Shown here: piece by piece, positions 1 to 7,530 of the stretch
Position numbering within the stretch: position 1 is the stretch's first letter
Layout: each line of letters starts with the position of its first letter
NCBI RefSeq assembly: GCF_022771645.1
Contig: NZ_JALFCU010000090.1
Span: 1 to 31,867, forward strand
From: Selenomonas sp.
GTDB lineage: Bacteria; Bacillota; Negativicutes; Selenomonadales; Selenomonadaceae
Direction of reading: 5' to 3'
Length of the DNA: 31,867 nt
Made by a program: the position numbers and the translations under genes
Notes under the pieces: model-generated
The model's database searches: none
What the model was told of the DNA's origin: nothing
Seen by the model: only the letters and a program-made list of their open reading frames with translations

Positions 1-16
1 GGCTTTCTGGGTTCTC

Positions 17-1153
17 CTATCCTTCCGCTCGCACCCCGGCCCTCACTCCGAAGAACTCCTGCATCATCTTCCCGCGCAGGGTCTCGAGCGCTGCGATCTC
101 CCGCCGCGCCGCCGCTTTCGCCGCATCGACCTCTCGGACGAAGGCGGCGAATTGATTTTGTAATTCCATGGGATAAATTGGAATCTCAAACCGCGAAACC
201 ATATCTGTATTCAAATTTTGCATCGTTATTCCAACCGACATACTTTCAATATACTGCCTAAACGTCGGATATGTAATGATTTTTTGCAGGAAGTACGGAT
301 TGACTTTCTCTTTCATACGTATAAACAGACTTCCTGTCCCACACAACATACCATTTTCCTGTACGACAGCTGCACGCCCCATTTCTCCCCGCCGCCCTAA
401 AACAATATCATCTTTTCGTAAATGGTATGGTTTTAGTTCTTGATAACGATCCTCGGAAACTGTCAATCGTTCATCTGGCACAATGACGTCACCATGAATA
501 TGCGACGGATTCACCAGTGCATGCTGCCCCTCTACATAATCATCCCGATGCAACATACTGCCGAATGGGCCAATTTTGATTTCAGCAATATCCTTTAATA
601 ATTCTTTTGGGAATTGGTGCGGATTGATCACTGGATCTCCGAACATCTCCACAAACCGCGATTTGACCAGTTCATCGAGCAACGCCAAGACGCGCTTGCG
701 ATTTTCGATAGCTGTTTCCGTGTTTTGGATGTTCCGGACGATATCTTCCTGCGCCTCGACCGGCCGCACAGGGACTTTCATCTTGCGCAGATCAGCCTGA
801 TTCAGCTTTTTCCGCGTCGTACCGTTCACCATGTTGCCGACAGGATAGTACATCAATGCATAACACAAATAATCGACGTTGACATCCTCGTGCGGCTTCA
901 GCACATGCGCATGGTTGTTGACCCAACATTTTCCGGAAACGCGATAGGCGATTGGCTTCGTCGTCGAGCCGAAATTTCCTCCGTCTTCCGCCACCAGCAC
1001 CAGTTCATCATCAAAGAGGAAGTCAGCAACATGGTCTTGTACGCCATTCGCGCCATAGTACGGATATCGGCCCTTGACGCGTTCGGACTCCGTCACGGGC
1101 ACGCGCTGGCTGTCCAGAATGTCACAGCACTGTTCTACCGTCCAAAACTCCAT
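17..1153 (-). CDS. hsdS: Type I restriction-modification specificity subunit S
   Basis: HsdS (378 aa) supplies DNA sequence recognition to a type I restriction-modification complex, pairing with HsdM and HsdR. Two target-recognition domains are visible. TRD1 (about residues 1-140) has the usual 'YPYYGANG' and 'LVAEDGG' stretches and the 'KLNQADLRKMKVPVRP' exit. TRD2 (about 180-340) contains 'IGPFGSMLHRDDY' and 'QNLNTDMVSRFEIP'. Each is followed by a conserved helix ('ALLDELVKSRFVEMFGDP' and 'ALETLRGKMMQEFF'), so the gene is complete. It starts at ATG 1153. The TRD2 DNA (about 150-620) is clearly richer in A/T than the flanking helices, suggesting domain exchange. hsdM and hsdR are not in the window; they may lie beyond position 1. 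Family call is secure; the target sequence cannot be read. Confidence 0.9.
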   Translation of the reverse strand: MEFWTVEQCCDILDSQRVPVTESERVKGRYPYYGANGVQDHVADFLFDDELVLVAEDGGNFGSTTKPIAYRVSGKCWVNNHAHVLKPHEDVNVDYLCYALMYYPVGNMVNGTTRKKLNQADLRKMKVPVRPVEAQEDIVRNIQNTETAIENRKRVLALLDELVKSRFVEMFGDPVINPHQFPKELLKDIAEIKIGPFGSMLHRDDYVEGQHALVNPSHIHGDVIVPDERLTVSEDRYQELKPYHLRKDDIVLGRRGEMGRAAVVQENGMLCGTGSLFIRMKEKVNPYFLQKIITYPTFRQYIESMSVGITMQNLNTDMVSRFEIPIYPMELQNQFAAFVREVDAAKAAARREIAALETLRGKMMQEFFGVRAGVRAEG

Positions 1154-1201
1154 CGCGTTTCCACCTCAACGTCAGCCGTTCACGGCGGCACCAGCATCGT
1201 T

Positions 1202-1675
1202 TTATTGCAGCTGCGCCTTCCAATATTCGAGGTCGGGCGCATTGAGCGGCAGGTCGATGGTCTGGCCGCCTTCGTAGTAGAAGCGCACGCGGACGGTCTC
1301 CGCGTCGCGGATGGCTTTGAGGCTCGCTTTTGGCAATTCGCAGAACAGCTTGTTCTCGTTCTTGAAGCGGTTTTGGGGGTCGCTCTCGCCGGGCGGCGGC
1401 AGCTGCTTCACGGTCGCGACCATCTCCCAGGCCGTGCCGTCCGTGTAGATCACGGCCTGCGGCAGGAGCTTTTTCGTATCGTAGCGACTGTCCCAGAGCG
1501 TCAGCACCGCGCCCTCGAGCGCGCCCGTCTCCGTGTGCGAGCTTTGGAAGTCGATGCGGCAGTACGCCGAAAGGCTTTCCGCCGTGCGGTGGTCGTAGCT
1601 GTACGTGTACGACACGCCGAAGATGCCGACGAGCATAAAGAACAGGCCGACGGCGATGAGAATGCGTTTTTTCAT
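1202..1675 (-). CDS. Small membrane-anchored protein of unknown function
   Basis: Unrecognised 157-aa protein. The N-terminus is Met-Lys-Lys-Arg followed by one hydrophobic segment (about residues 4-24), with no lipobox cysteine, so it is probably a single-pass anchored or secreted protein with a soluble domain outside. The soluble part has a 'TDGTAWEMVATVKQLPPPGESDP' region and ends in 'LEYWKAQLQ'. ATG 1675 is preferred to an upstream TTG at 1699 because it begins the anchor and has GAGG 12 nt upstream. The gene lies 48 bp upstream of hsdS on the same strand and could be cotranscribed with it, though nothing links the functions. No family was recognised. Confidence 0.6.
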   Translation of the reverse strand: MKKRILIAVGLFFMLVGIFGVSYTYSYDHRTAESLSAYCRIDFQSSHTETGALEGAVLTLWDSRYDTKKLLPQAVIYTDGTAWEMVATVKQLPPPGESDPQNRFKNENKLFCELPKASLKAIRDAETVRVRFYYEGGQTIDLPLNAPDLEYWKAQLQ

Positions 1676-1720
1676 AAAGAGGGAAAACCTCGCAATCAAA
1701 AATCAAAATCGTTCACGCCC

Positions 1721-1729
1721 ATTATACCA
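1721..1729 (-). promoter_or_regulatory. Extended -10 promoter of the 1202-1675 gene
   Basis: On the minus strand this reads TGG-TATAAT, an extended -10, about 46 bp upstream of the ATG at 1675. At 17-bp spacing the -35 region is only a T-run, so recognition would rest on the TGn element. Confidence 0.5.
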
Positions 1730-1792
1730 TGATTGACGTAACGAAAAAAGCTCTCCGCGCCAAGACGCATCGGACGAGGGCAGGGCACAGCG

Positions 1793-1826
1793 CAAAAAAA
1801 ATACCTGCCCCCGTTTGGGAGCAGGT
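1793..1826 (-). terminator. Rho-independent terminator after the OPT pseudogene
   Basis: A 10-bp stem (1803-1812 with 1817-1826, one G-T pair) and a 4-nt loop are followed on the minus strand by ATTTTTTTT. It lies 11 bp after the stop of the OPT remnant. Confidence 0.85.
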
Positions 1827-1836
1827 GAAATGTTCG

Positions 1837-2966
1837 TTATTTCTTCGATCCGCCCAAGACGATCTTCGAGAAGATCACGAGCGACAGGGCGAAGACGGCG
1901 AGGCCGAGGTATTCGGCTGTCGGGGCGAAGTCTTTGCCGACGAGGGCGAGCGGGGCGTCTGGACGACGGGCGGCAGGTAGATGCCCATGCCGACGGCGAG
2001 CGCCTGTGCGGGATCCATACCGGGACGCGGCAGCGCACCCGGGAAGCCGTACGCTTCGTAGAGGAGGTTCAGCACCGGGGCGATGACGAGCGCGCCGACG
2101 ACGCAGCCGAGCAGCAGTGCGACCTGCTGGCGCCACGGCGTCGCGGCGACGAAGAAGCCCATGAGCACGGCGACGCCGACGCCGACGACGGTGAACGTGA
2201 GCGTCTGGCTGCCGGGCAGGTTCTCGGGGCTGACGAACGCGTAGAAGATGCAGAGCAGGCCGACGACCGTCACGAGGAACACGAGGCCGACGCTCTTCGC
2301 GCTCATGTCGATGTCCATGCGGTGCTTGCCCTTGTCAGCGTCCGGCATGCGGACGGCGGCGAGGGATTCTTTCACGCCGTCAATGACGGGGCGCGCGAGC
2401 GTGAGCAGCGTCCACACTGCTGCGACGCCCATGGCGCCCGCGCCGCCCGAGGCGATCTCCTTGATGCCGGAGCCGCCTTTTGCGGCCTGCTCCGATTTCG
2501 CGGAGCTGCCGACTTTCAGAATCTCGGCCGCCGCGACGCCTTCCGGATACGCGAGGTCGCTGTGCACGACCATGGCGCGGCGGAGCGGGATCGTGAAGAG
2601 CACGCCGAGGCAGCCGCCGCACGCCGAGACGATGAGCGTCTGCCAGAACTCGAAGCCCTGCCATTAGCCGATCATGAGCATGCCCGGGATGATGAAGATG
2701 AGGGCGGACAGCGTGCCGGCCGCGGAGGCCTGCGTCTGCACCATGTTGTTCTCGAGGATGTTCGAATCCTTCGCCATCTTGAGGATGGCCATGGAGATGA
2801 CCGCCGCCGGGATGGCCGACGAGAAGGTCAGTCCGACTTTCAGTCCGAGGTAGACGTTCGACGCGGTGAAGATGACCGTGAGGATCGCGCCGAGCACCAT
2901 GCCGCGGACCGTGAGTTCCGGCAGCCGAAGCTCGTGCTGCATGAACTCGTTTTCTTCCGTTTGCAT
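1837..2966 (-). pseudogene. Decayed OPT-family oligopeptide transporter
   Basis: The remnant of an OPT-family proton-coupled oligopeptide (or metal-chelate) transporter. The N-terminus starts at ATG 2966 with AAGGAG upstream ('LPELTVRGMVLGAILTVIF', 'NVYLGLKVGLTFSSAIPAAV') and is clear. It meets an in-frame TAA at 2664-2666, where the family normally has Tyr before Trp-Gln. The same frame resumes with 'WQGFEFWQTLIVSACGG'. Near 2145-2155, 'VLMGFF' runs directly into 'VAATPWRQQV', so the segment that usually carries the NPISGMTI-type signature is missing. Near 1965-1975 a frameshift or deletion joins 'GMGIYLPPVV' to the C-terminal 'PLALVGKDFAPTAEYLGL'. About 376 codons remain, against roughly 550-670 in intact members. 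Promoter, ribosome site and terminator are preserved. Family assignment is confident; lesion positions are from reading alone. Confidence 0.85.
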
Positions 2967-2995
2967 AGAGAAAACTCCTTACCAAAATCTATTTT

Positions 2996-3012
2996 GTCCA
3001 CGCTCCGTGGAC
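2996..3012 (-). promoter_or_regulatory. Hairpin in the leader of the OPT pseudogene
   Basis: A 7-bp perfect inverted repeat (GTCCACG / CGTGGAC, 3-nt loop) lies between the -10 and the AAGGAG of the OPT gene. It could be a leader hairpin or an operator; no T-run follows it. Confidence 0.35.
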
Positions 3013-3026
3013 AAGCAACAAAAGAT

Positions 3027-3035
3027 ATTATACCA
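3027..3035 (-). promoter_or_regulatory. Extended -10 promoter of the OPT pseudogene
   Basis: Minus-strand TGG-TATAAT about 60 bp upstream of ATG 2966, with only a weak -35. The promoter looks intact although the gene is broken. Confidence 0.5.
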
Positions 3036-3133
3036 CGGAATTGAATTTGTAAACACCTCGATGAGAACTTCCCGCGCGTTTTCCCATGTATTCATCATAC
3101 AAGGCGCGGAAATGCGTGGGGAACAAGATGAAG

Positions 3134-3162
3134 TTGACACGCAAAGCGCCGCTCGCTAAAAT
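3134..3162 (+). promoter_or_regulatory. Sigma-70-type promoter of the acyltransferase gene
   Basis: TTGACA (3134-3139), a 17-bp spacer and TAAAAT (3157-3162) form a near-consensus promoter. The start would be near 3169, leaving a leader of about 48 nt before ATG 3217. Confidence 0.8.
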
Positions 3163-3216
3163 AAATATGTAAATTCGCGTGTGCGCCGTGTGCGCATCTC
3201 GCAGGGAGGATTTTCC

Positions 3217-4098
3217 ATGCCGACGAAACGTTTGTATTTTCTTGATAATCTGAAATGGTTCATCATCTGGCTCATGACGGTGTTCCATGCGGCGATGTGT
3301 TACATGGCGTACGCGCCGGAGTGGTGGTACGTCGTAGACACGGCGCAGCCGGTCTTCTCCGCGACCGTCTTCATCCTCTGGGTTGACATCTTCATCATGC
3401 CCGTCATGTTCTTCATCTCGGGCTACTTCGGCCTCATGTCGCTGACGAAGCACGGCGCCGGCACGTTCTGGCGCAAAAAGATCGGCCGCATCGCCGTGCC
3501 GTGGGTCTTCGGCTCGATGGTGTTCGCGCCGCTCGTGACGTACATCATCCTCGCGAGCCGCCACGCGCCCGTCGATTTCTGGACGTTCTACACGACGCTC
3601 TTCTGGGGGCCGCTGTACGAGCAGGCGCAGTATTGGTACCTCGGCGCGTGGGCCTGGCGCTCGCGCTGGTTCGAGGTCGGCGGCTACACGCCGTCCGCGT
3701 GGTTCTGGGGCCTCGCGACGCTCGTCCTCAGCCCCGCGTATCTCTATCAGAAGCTCTTCCTCGCCGCGAGCGGCGCCGACGCGGCGACGCTCGCCCTCGC
3801 GAACGCCGTCACCCAAGCGCCCTTCATGTGGTCTGCGACGCTCTTCCTCGTCGCGTTCTTCCAACGGCAGCTCGACTACACGACGCCGCTCCTCACGAAC
3901 CTCTCCGCAACGTCGTATCCCGTCTACTACCTCCACATGGAAGTCCTCTTCCCCGTTGCGTGGCTCTTCACGACGCTGCCCGCCCTCAACGTCTACCTCA
4001 AGTACATCGTCGTCTGCGCCCTCACGCTCGGCACCTGCTATGTGTTCAGTAAATATATTTTGTTGCGGATTCCATGCTTTGGTGGAACAAGAAAATAA
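3217..4098 (+). CDS. Acyltransferase-3 family membrane protein (short form)
   Basis: An integral membrane protein of the acyltransferase-3 (OafA/MdoC-like) family, which moves acyl groups onto extracytoplasmic sugars or glycans; the substrate cannot be read. The N-terminal 'RLYFLDNLKWFIIWLMTVFHAAM' holds the conserved Asp-Asn and catalytic-type His. 'MPVMFFISGYFGL', 'FWRKKIGRIAVPW' and the C-terminal 'SYPVYYLHMEVLFP' are also family hallmarks. ATG 3217 is chosen over an upstream GTG at 3181 because AGGGAGGA sits 6 nt before it. At 293 aa it is shorter than the 350-400 aa usual for the family. The 'YWYLGAWAWRSRWFEVGGYTPS' stretch (near 3630-3690) could be an in-frame internal deletion joining two YLG-type segments, so activity is uncertain. 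A strong promoter precedes it and a terminator follows. Confidence 0.8.
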   Translation: MPTKRLYFLDNLKWFIIWLMTVFHAAMCYMAYAPEWWYVVDTAQPVFSATVFILWVDIFIMPVMFFISGYFGLMSLTKHGAGTFWRKKIGRIAVPWVFGSMVFAPLVTYIILASRHAPVDFWTFYTTLFWGPLYEQAQYWYLGAWAWRSRWFEVGGYTPSAWFWGLATLVLSPAYLYQKLFLAASGADAATLALANAVTQAPFMWSATLFLVAFFQRQLDYTTPLLTNLSATSYPVYYLHMEVLFPVAWLFTTLPALNVYLKYIVVCALTLGTCYVFSKYILLRIPCFGGTRK

Positions 4099-4112
4099 AG
4101 CTGGAATGAAAG

Positions 4113-4151
4113 AGAACTCCTTCGGGGCGATGCCCCGAAGGAGTTCTTTTG
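4113..4151. terminator. Bidirectional terminator between acyltransferase and pgi
   Basis: A 15-bp perfect stem (4113-4127 with 4133-4147) and a 5-nt loop are followed by TTT on the plus strand. It lies between convergent genes and probably serves both, with weaker T content on the minus side. Confidence 0.8.
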
Positions 4152-4177
4152 TTCGTTGCAGCAACTTGCAACATCAA

Positions 4178-5641
4178 TTATTTTTTGTCGTTCTCTTTCT
4201 TCAGCTCGTTCAGGCGCGGCCACATGATGCGCTTGTAGGCTTCGACGCCCGGCTGGTTGAAGGCGTCGACGTCGGCGAGCTCGCCTTCGTAGGCGACGGA
4301 CATGGCGAGCATGTAGAGGAGCTGGCCGAGGTAGTAGGCGTCGAGCTTCGGCAGCGTGAAGCACGCGTTGTAGCGGTGGTTCGACGTGAGGGCGTCGGCG
4401 TTCGACTGGCGCGCCGTCTCGAGCGCCTGGCTCATCGTGACGCCGGCGATGTCGGCGAGCTTCTTCGCCTCGGGGAAGACGTTCGGGATCGGGTAGTCGA
4501 CGGGCCAGTTCGCGACTTTGACGAACTGCACGACCTTGTTGAGCTTGCCTTCCTGATGCTGCTGCGTCTGCGAATGCATGTCGCGCGTGCCGACGGCGAC
4601 GAGTGGCGTGCGGCCGTAGCAGACTTCCTTGCCTTCTTTGTTGAACTGCTTGCCGAGCGACTCCGCGAGGAGCTGGATGTACCACTCGGAGATGGACTGC
4701 ATGTAGTCGCCGTACGGCATCATGACTTCGATGTCACGGCCGTGCTTCTCGGCGGCGGCGAATTTCAGGAACGCGTTGAGCATCGCGGGGTTCTGCCAGA
4801 TGTCGTCGTTCTGGCACGCCTGATCCATGTCTTTCGCGCCGTTCAGGAATGCCTGGATGTCAAAGCCGATGCACGCCGCGAGCGACAGGCCGACTTCGCA
4901 GAAGATCGTGAAGCGTCCGCCAACGCCGTCGGGGACGGCGTACTGCGGCCAGTTGTGCTCCATGGCGAGCTTCTTGAGGAGCGTCGGCTTCTCTTTGTTC
5001 GGGTCGGTGACGGCGACGACTTCCTGCTCGACGTCAGCGCATTTTTTCAGCTCGTCATAGATGACGAGGAAGTTCGACATCGTGTCGAGCGTGCCGCCCG
5101 ATTTCGAGATGACGAGGAGGAGGACCTTCAGCTTGCGGCCCTGATGCGACTGCGAGACTTTCGCCATCTTCTCGATGTGCGCGATGAGGTCGTGCGTGCG
5201 CTGCGGGTCGATGTTGTTGCCGGAGAAATAGACTTTCGGGAAGCCACCCCTCTCTTCTTTCGACAGCGCGTTCCAGAACTCGCCGCACTGCACGTCGAAG
5301 AGGACTTTGTTGCCGAGGTAGGAGCCGCCGATGCCGAGCGAGACAACGACATCAACGTTGTCTTTCACGTGATCCGTGAGCTCCTGCAGGTGCTTGAGCG
5401 ACGACGGGGAGTTCAGATGGCCTTCCTCGACGTACGGCAGCTGCGAGAACAGGACTTTCTCCGGCTCGCCGTCCTTCGAGAGGTGCGCGCGGATGAAGCC
5501 TTTCTCGCGCATGACCTTCAGCGCCTCGTGCGCTTTCTTGAGGTCGGCCTCGTAGAACTTCAGGTCGTCCTCCGTGACTTTGCCCTCGCCGTACAGGTTG
5601 TCATAGTCGAACTCGAACCCGGACTTCAGTTTCAAACTCAT
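4178..5641 (-). CDS. pgi: Glucose-6-phosphate isomerase
   Basis: Interconverts glucose-6-phosphate and fructose-6-phosphate in the cytoplasm (glycolysis and gluconeogenesis). Both family signatures are present: 'DGVGGRFTIF' (about residue 240) and 'DAFNQPGVEAYK' near 460-470, which contains the catalytic Lys. 'VSLGIGGSYLGNK' and 'ISKSGGTLDT' are the phosphate-binding stretches. Length is 487 aa, between the 450-aa Bacillus and 549-aa E. coli forms. ATG 5641 is preferred to an in-frame GTG at 5653 because AGAGGAG overlaps that GTG region and suits the ATG. The phosphohexomutase gene lies next upstream on the same strand, but a terminator separates them, so they are neighbours in pathway rather than one transcript. 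Confidence 0.95.
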   Translation of the reverse strand: MSLKLKSGFEFDYDNLYGEGKVTEDDLKFYEADLKKAHEALKVMREKGFIRAHLSKDGEPEKVLFSQLPYVEEGHLNSPSSLKHLQELTDHVKDNVDVVVSLGIGGSYLGNKVLFDVQCGEFWNALSKEERGGFPKVYFSGNNIDPQRTHDLIAHIEKMAKVSQSHQGRKLKVLLLVISKSGGTLDTMSNFLVIYDELKKCADVEQEVVAVTDPNKEKPTLLKKLAMEHNWPQYAVPDGVGGRFTIFCEVGLSLAACIGFDIQAFLNGAKDMDQACQNDDIWQNPAMLNAFLKFAAAEKHGRDIEVMMPYGDYMQSISEWYIQLLAESLGKQFNKEGKEVCYGRTPLVAVGTRDMHSQTQQHQEGKLNKVVQFVKVANWPVDYPIPNVFPEAKKLADIAGVTMSQALETARQSNADALTSNHRYNACFTLPKLDAYYLGQLLYMLAMSVAYEGELADVDAFNQPGVEAYKRIMWPRLNELKKENDKK

Positions 5642-5736
5642 GATGAAAACCACTCCTCTTTTTCCGCCGCGGCCAAGCGCGGCCGCCCAAAACTATCTTG
5701 CGCATCTGTCAGCGAAATGCGCGATACGCTAGATTT

Positions 5737-5745
5737 ATTATACCA
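5737..5745 (-). promoter_or_regulatory. Extended -10 promoter of pgi
   Basis: Minus-strand TGG-TATAAT about 96 bp upstream of ATG 5641. The -35 region is poor. Confidence 0.5.
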
Positions 5746-5831
5746 TGACTCTGATTTCTAGGAAATATCTTTTGGTGCAACTTTCCGCGCATTTCGGAAC
5801 ATTTCATGGAACCGAAGGAAACATTCCGCAG

Positions 5832-5872
5832 AAAACAGCACGAGCCGCAGCTCGTTTTGCGGCGGCTCGTGC
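5832..5872 (-). terminator. Terminator of the phosphohexomutase gene
   Basis: An 11-bp perfect stem (5838-5848 with 5862-5872) and a 13-nt loop are followed on the minus strand by TGTTTTCT. It lies 57 bp after the stop at 5929. Confidence 0.75.
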
Positions 5873-5928
5873 CGGAGGTTGTATTTGATTTTCTTGGGAA
5901 TCACATACAATTTTAGGGAAACGCGATG

Positions 5929-7281
5929 TTATTTGCGGATTTCCGCGAGGAGTTCCTTCGTCTTCTCCTCACAAAGCGCCTTGTCGCCGCGCGTCTCGAT
6001 GTTGAGGCGGATGACGGGCTCCGTGTTCGACTTGCGGAGGTTGAAGCGCCACTCCGGGAACTCGACGGACAGGCCGTCAACCTTCGTGACCGTGCCCTTC
6101 GGGCCGTAGTCGGCCTCGATGCGGTCGAGCACGAGCTGCGCGTCCGCGACCTTGCTGTTGATCTCGCCGGACGTCGGGAATTTCTCCATGCGCTCTTTCA
6201 TGAGGTCGGAGAGCGTCTTGCCGTCCGCCTGCGAGAGGAGCTCGAGGACGAGCAGCCACGGGATCATGCCGCTGTCGCAGTAGGAGAAGTCACGGAAATA
6301 ATGATGGGCGCTCATCTCGCCGCCGTAAACGGCGTTGACCTTGCGCATCTTGTCCTTGATGAAGGCATGGCCGCTGCGGCACATGACGGCCTCGCCGCCG
6401 TTCTCCTCGCAGATCTCGATCGTGTTCCAGATGAGGCGCGGGTCGTAGATGATCTTCGCGCCCGGGTTCTTCGCGAGGAAGGCCTTCGCGAGGAAGCCTA
6501 CCATATAATAGCCTTCGATGAAGCCGCCTTTTTCATCGAACAGGAAGCAGCGGTCGAAGTCGCCGTCCCACGCGACGCCAACGTCTGCGTGGTTCTCGCG
6601 CACGACTTTCGCCGTCGCCTCGCGGTTCTCCTGGAGGATCGGGTTCGGCACGCCGTTCGGGAAGTTGCCGTCCGGCTCGTTGTAGACCTTGATGAGGTCG
6701 AACGGGAGCTTTTTCTCGAGCGCGTTGATGATCGGGCCGGCCGCGCCGTTGCCCGTGTTCGCGACGACCTTGAACGGCTTCAGCTTCGAGACGTCGACGT
6801 AGGAGAGGATGTGGTCGACGTAGTCATCGAGCACGTCTTTCTGCTCGACCTTGCCCGTCGCGGGCTGCGGCTCGAACGTGCCTTCCATGACGGCTTTCTC
6901 GAGGTCCTTGAGGCCCGTGTCGCTCGAGATCGGGCGTGACTCCTTGCGGACGAACTTCATGCCGTTGTACTGCTTCGGGTTGTGGCTCGCCGTGATCATG
7001 ATGCCGCCGTCGAGCTTGTAGTGCGCCGTCGTGAAATAAATCATCTCCGTGCCGCACTGGCCGATGTCGACGACGTCGCAGCCCGCTTCCGTCAGGCCTT
7101 TGACGAGCGCGTCGCGGATCGAGGGGCCCGAGAGGCGGATGTCGTGGCCGACCGCGACCTTCTTCGCGTCGAAGAGCCCCGGGAACACGCGGCCGATGGC
7201 GTACGCGAGGTCTTCGTTGACGTCCTCGGGATACACGCCGCGGATGTCGTACGCGCCGAAACCTTTGTTGCTGAGCTTCAT
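5929..7281 (-). CDS. Phosphomannomutase/phosphoglucomutase
   Basis: An alpha-D-phosphohexomutase (450 aa) that shifts phosphate between C1 and C6 of glucose or mannose phosphates, feeding nucleotide-sugar, LPS and storage-polysaccharide synthesis. The active site is intact: 'ITASHNP' with phosphoserine Ser99, the Mg-binding loop 'DGDFDRC' (239-245), the sugar-binding 'GEMSAHHYF' and the phosphate-binding 'RKSNTEPVIRLNIET' near the C-terminus. Dual glucose/mannose use is inferred from similarity to the AlgC/ManB branch. The start is ATG 7281: AAGGGGG lies 9 nt upstream, and the upstream in-frame codons have no ribosome site. Transcribed away from the ccm operon, with its own terminator. Confidence 0.92.
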   Translation of the reverse strand: MKLSNKGFGAYDIRGVYPEDVNEDLAYAIGRVFPGLFDAKKVAVGHDIRLSGPSIRDALVKGLTEAGCDVVDIGQCGTEMIYFTTAHYKLDGGIMITASHNPKQYNGMKFVRKESRPISSDTGLKDLEKAVMEGTFEPQPATGKVEQKDVLDDYVDHILSYVDVSKLKPFKVVANTGNGAAGPIINALEKKLPFDLIKVYNEPDGNFPNGVPNPILQENREATAKVVRENHADVGVAWDGDFDRCFLFDEKGGFIEGYYMVGFLAKAFLAKNPGAKIIYDPRLIWNTIEICEENGGEAVMCRSGHAFIKDKMRKVNAVYGGEMSAHHYFRDFSYCDSGMIPWLLVLELLSQADGKTLSDLMKERMEKFPTSGEINSKVADAQLVLDRIEADYGPKGTVTKVDGLSVEFPEWRFNLRKSNTEPVIRLNIETRGDKALCEEKTKELLAEIRK

Positions 7282-7435
7282 AAAAAAATTCCCCCTTGAT
7301 TTATTTTCGTGACTCACATCAGTTTTCTATTTGCTATATTCGCGCAATCGCGGAAAAAATCCTTCACGCGCAGAGAAAAATTTCGTTCGTTTCCGTCCGT
7401 TTTCGTCGTTCGTTTTTGCGTGGGCACGCGCGCAC

Positions 7436-7449
7436 GTTGCGCTTGCAAC
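7436..7449. promoter_or_regulatory. Palindromic operator GTTGC-N4-GCAAC, ccm operon
   Basis: A perfect 5+5-bp inverted repeat with a 4-bp spacer, centred at 7442.5. That is 29.5 bp upstream of the first base of the -10 (7472), about -41.5 from the expected start, the classic class II position for Crp/Fnr activators. An identical pair of half-sites occurs in the same place at nrfHA (15792-15805). Binding by the adjacent Crp/Fnr protein is inferred. Confidence 0.65.
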
Positions 7450-7468
7450 AGATTTTCTCAAACGGCGC

Positions 7469-7477
7469 TGTTATAAT
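7469..7477 (+). promoter_or_regulatory. Extended -10 promoter of the ccm operon
   Basis: TGT-TATAAT with no good -35, as expected of an activator-dependent promoter. A start near 7484 would make an ATG at 7486 leaderless, which favours translation from ATG 7531. Confidence 0.65.
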
Positions 7478-7530
7478 GGAAAGCGATGTCGTTCAAATAC
7501 GACAAATTTTTGCACAAAGGGCGTGTGTCT

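Noticed and set aside
1122..1706. Minus-strand frame overlapping the 1202-1675 gene
   Set aside because: An Arg/His-rich shadow without a start signal; the 1202-1675 frame has a clear anchor and ribosome site.
4155..4172. GTTGC and GCAAC half-sites near the pgi stop
   Set aside because: Spacers are 1 or 8 bp rather than 4, and the position is 3' of both neighbouring genes with no promoter.
3956..5761. Long plus-strand open frame (about 600 codons) opposite pgi
   Set aside because: It is the antisense of pgi and part of the acyltransferase. Its Arg/Val/Asp-rich composition comes from GC-rich codon bias, and no start signal or domain is visible.
7486..7530. ATG 7486 as the start of the Crp/Fnr gene
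   Set aside because: The predicted transcript begins at about 7484, no ribosome site is correctly spaced, and the extra 15 residues are not family-like.
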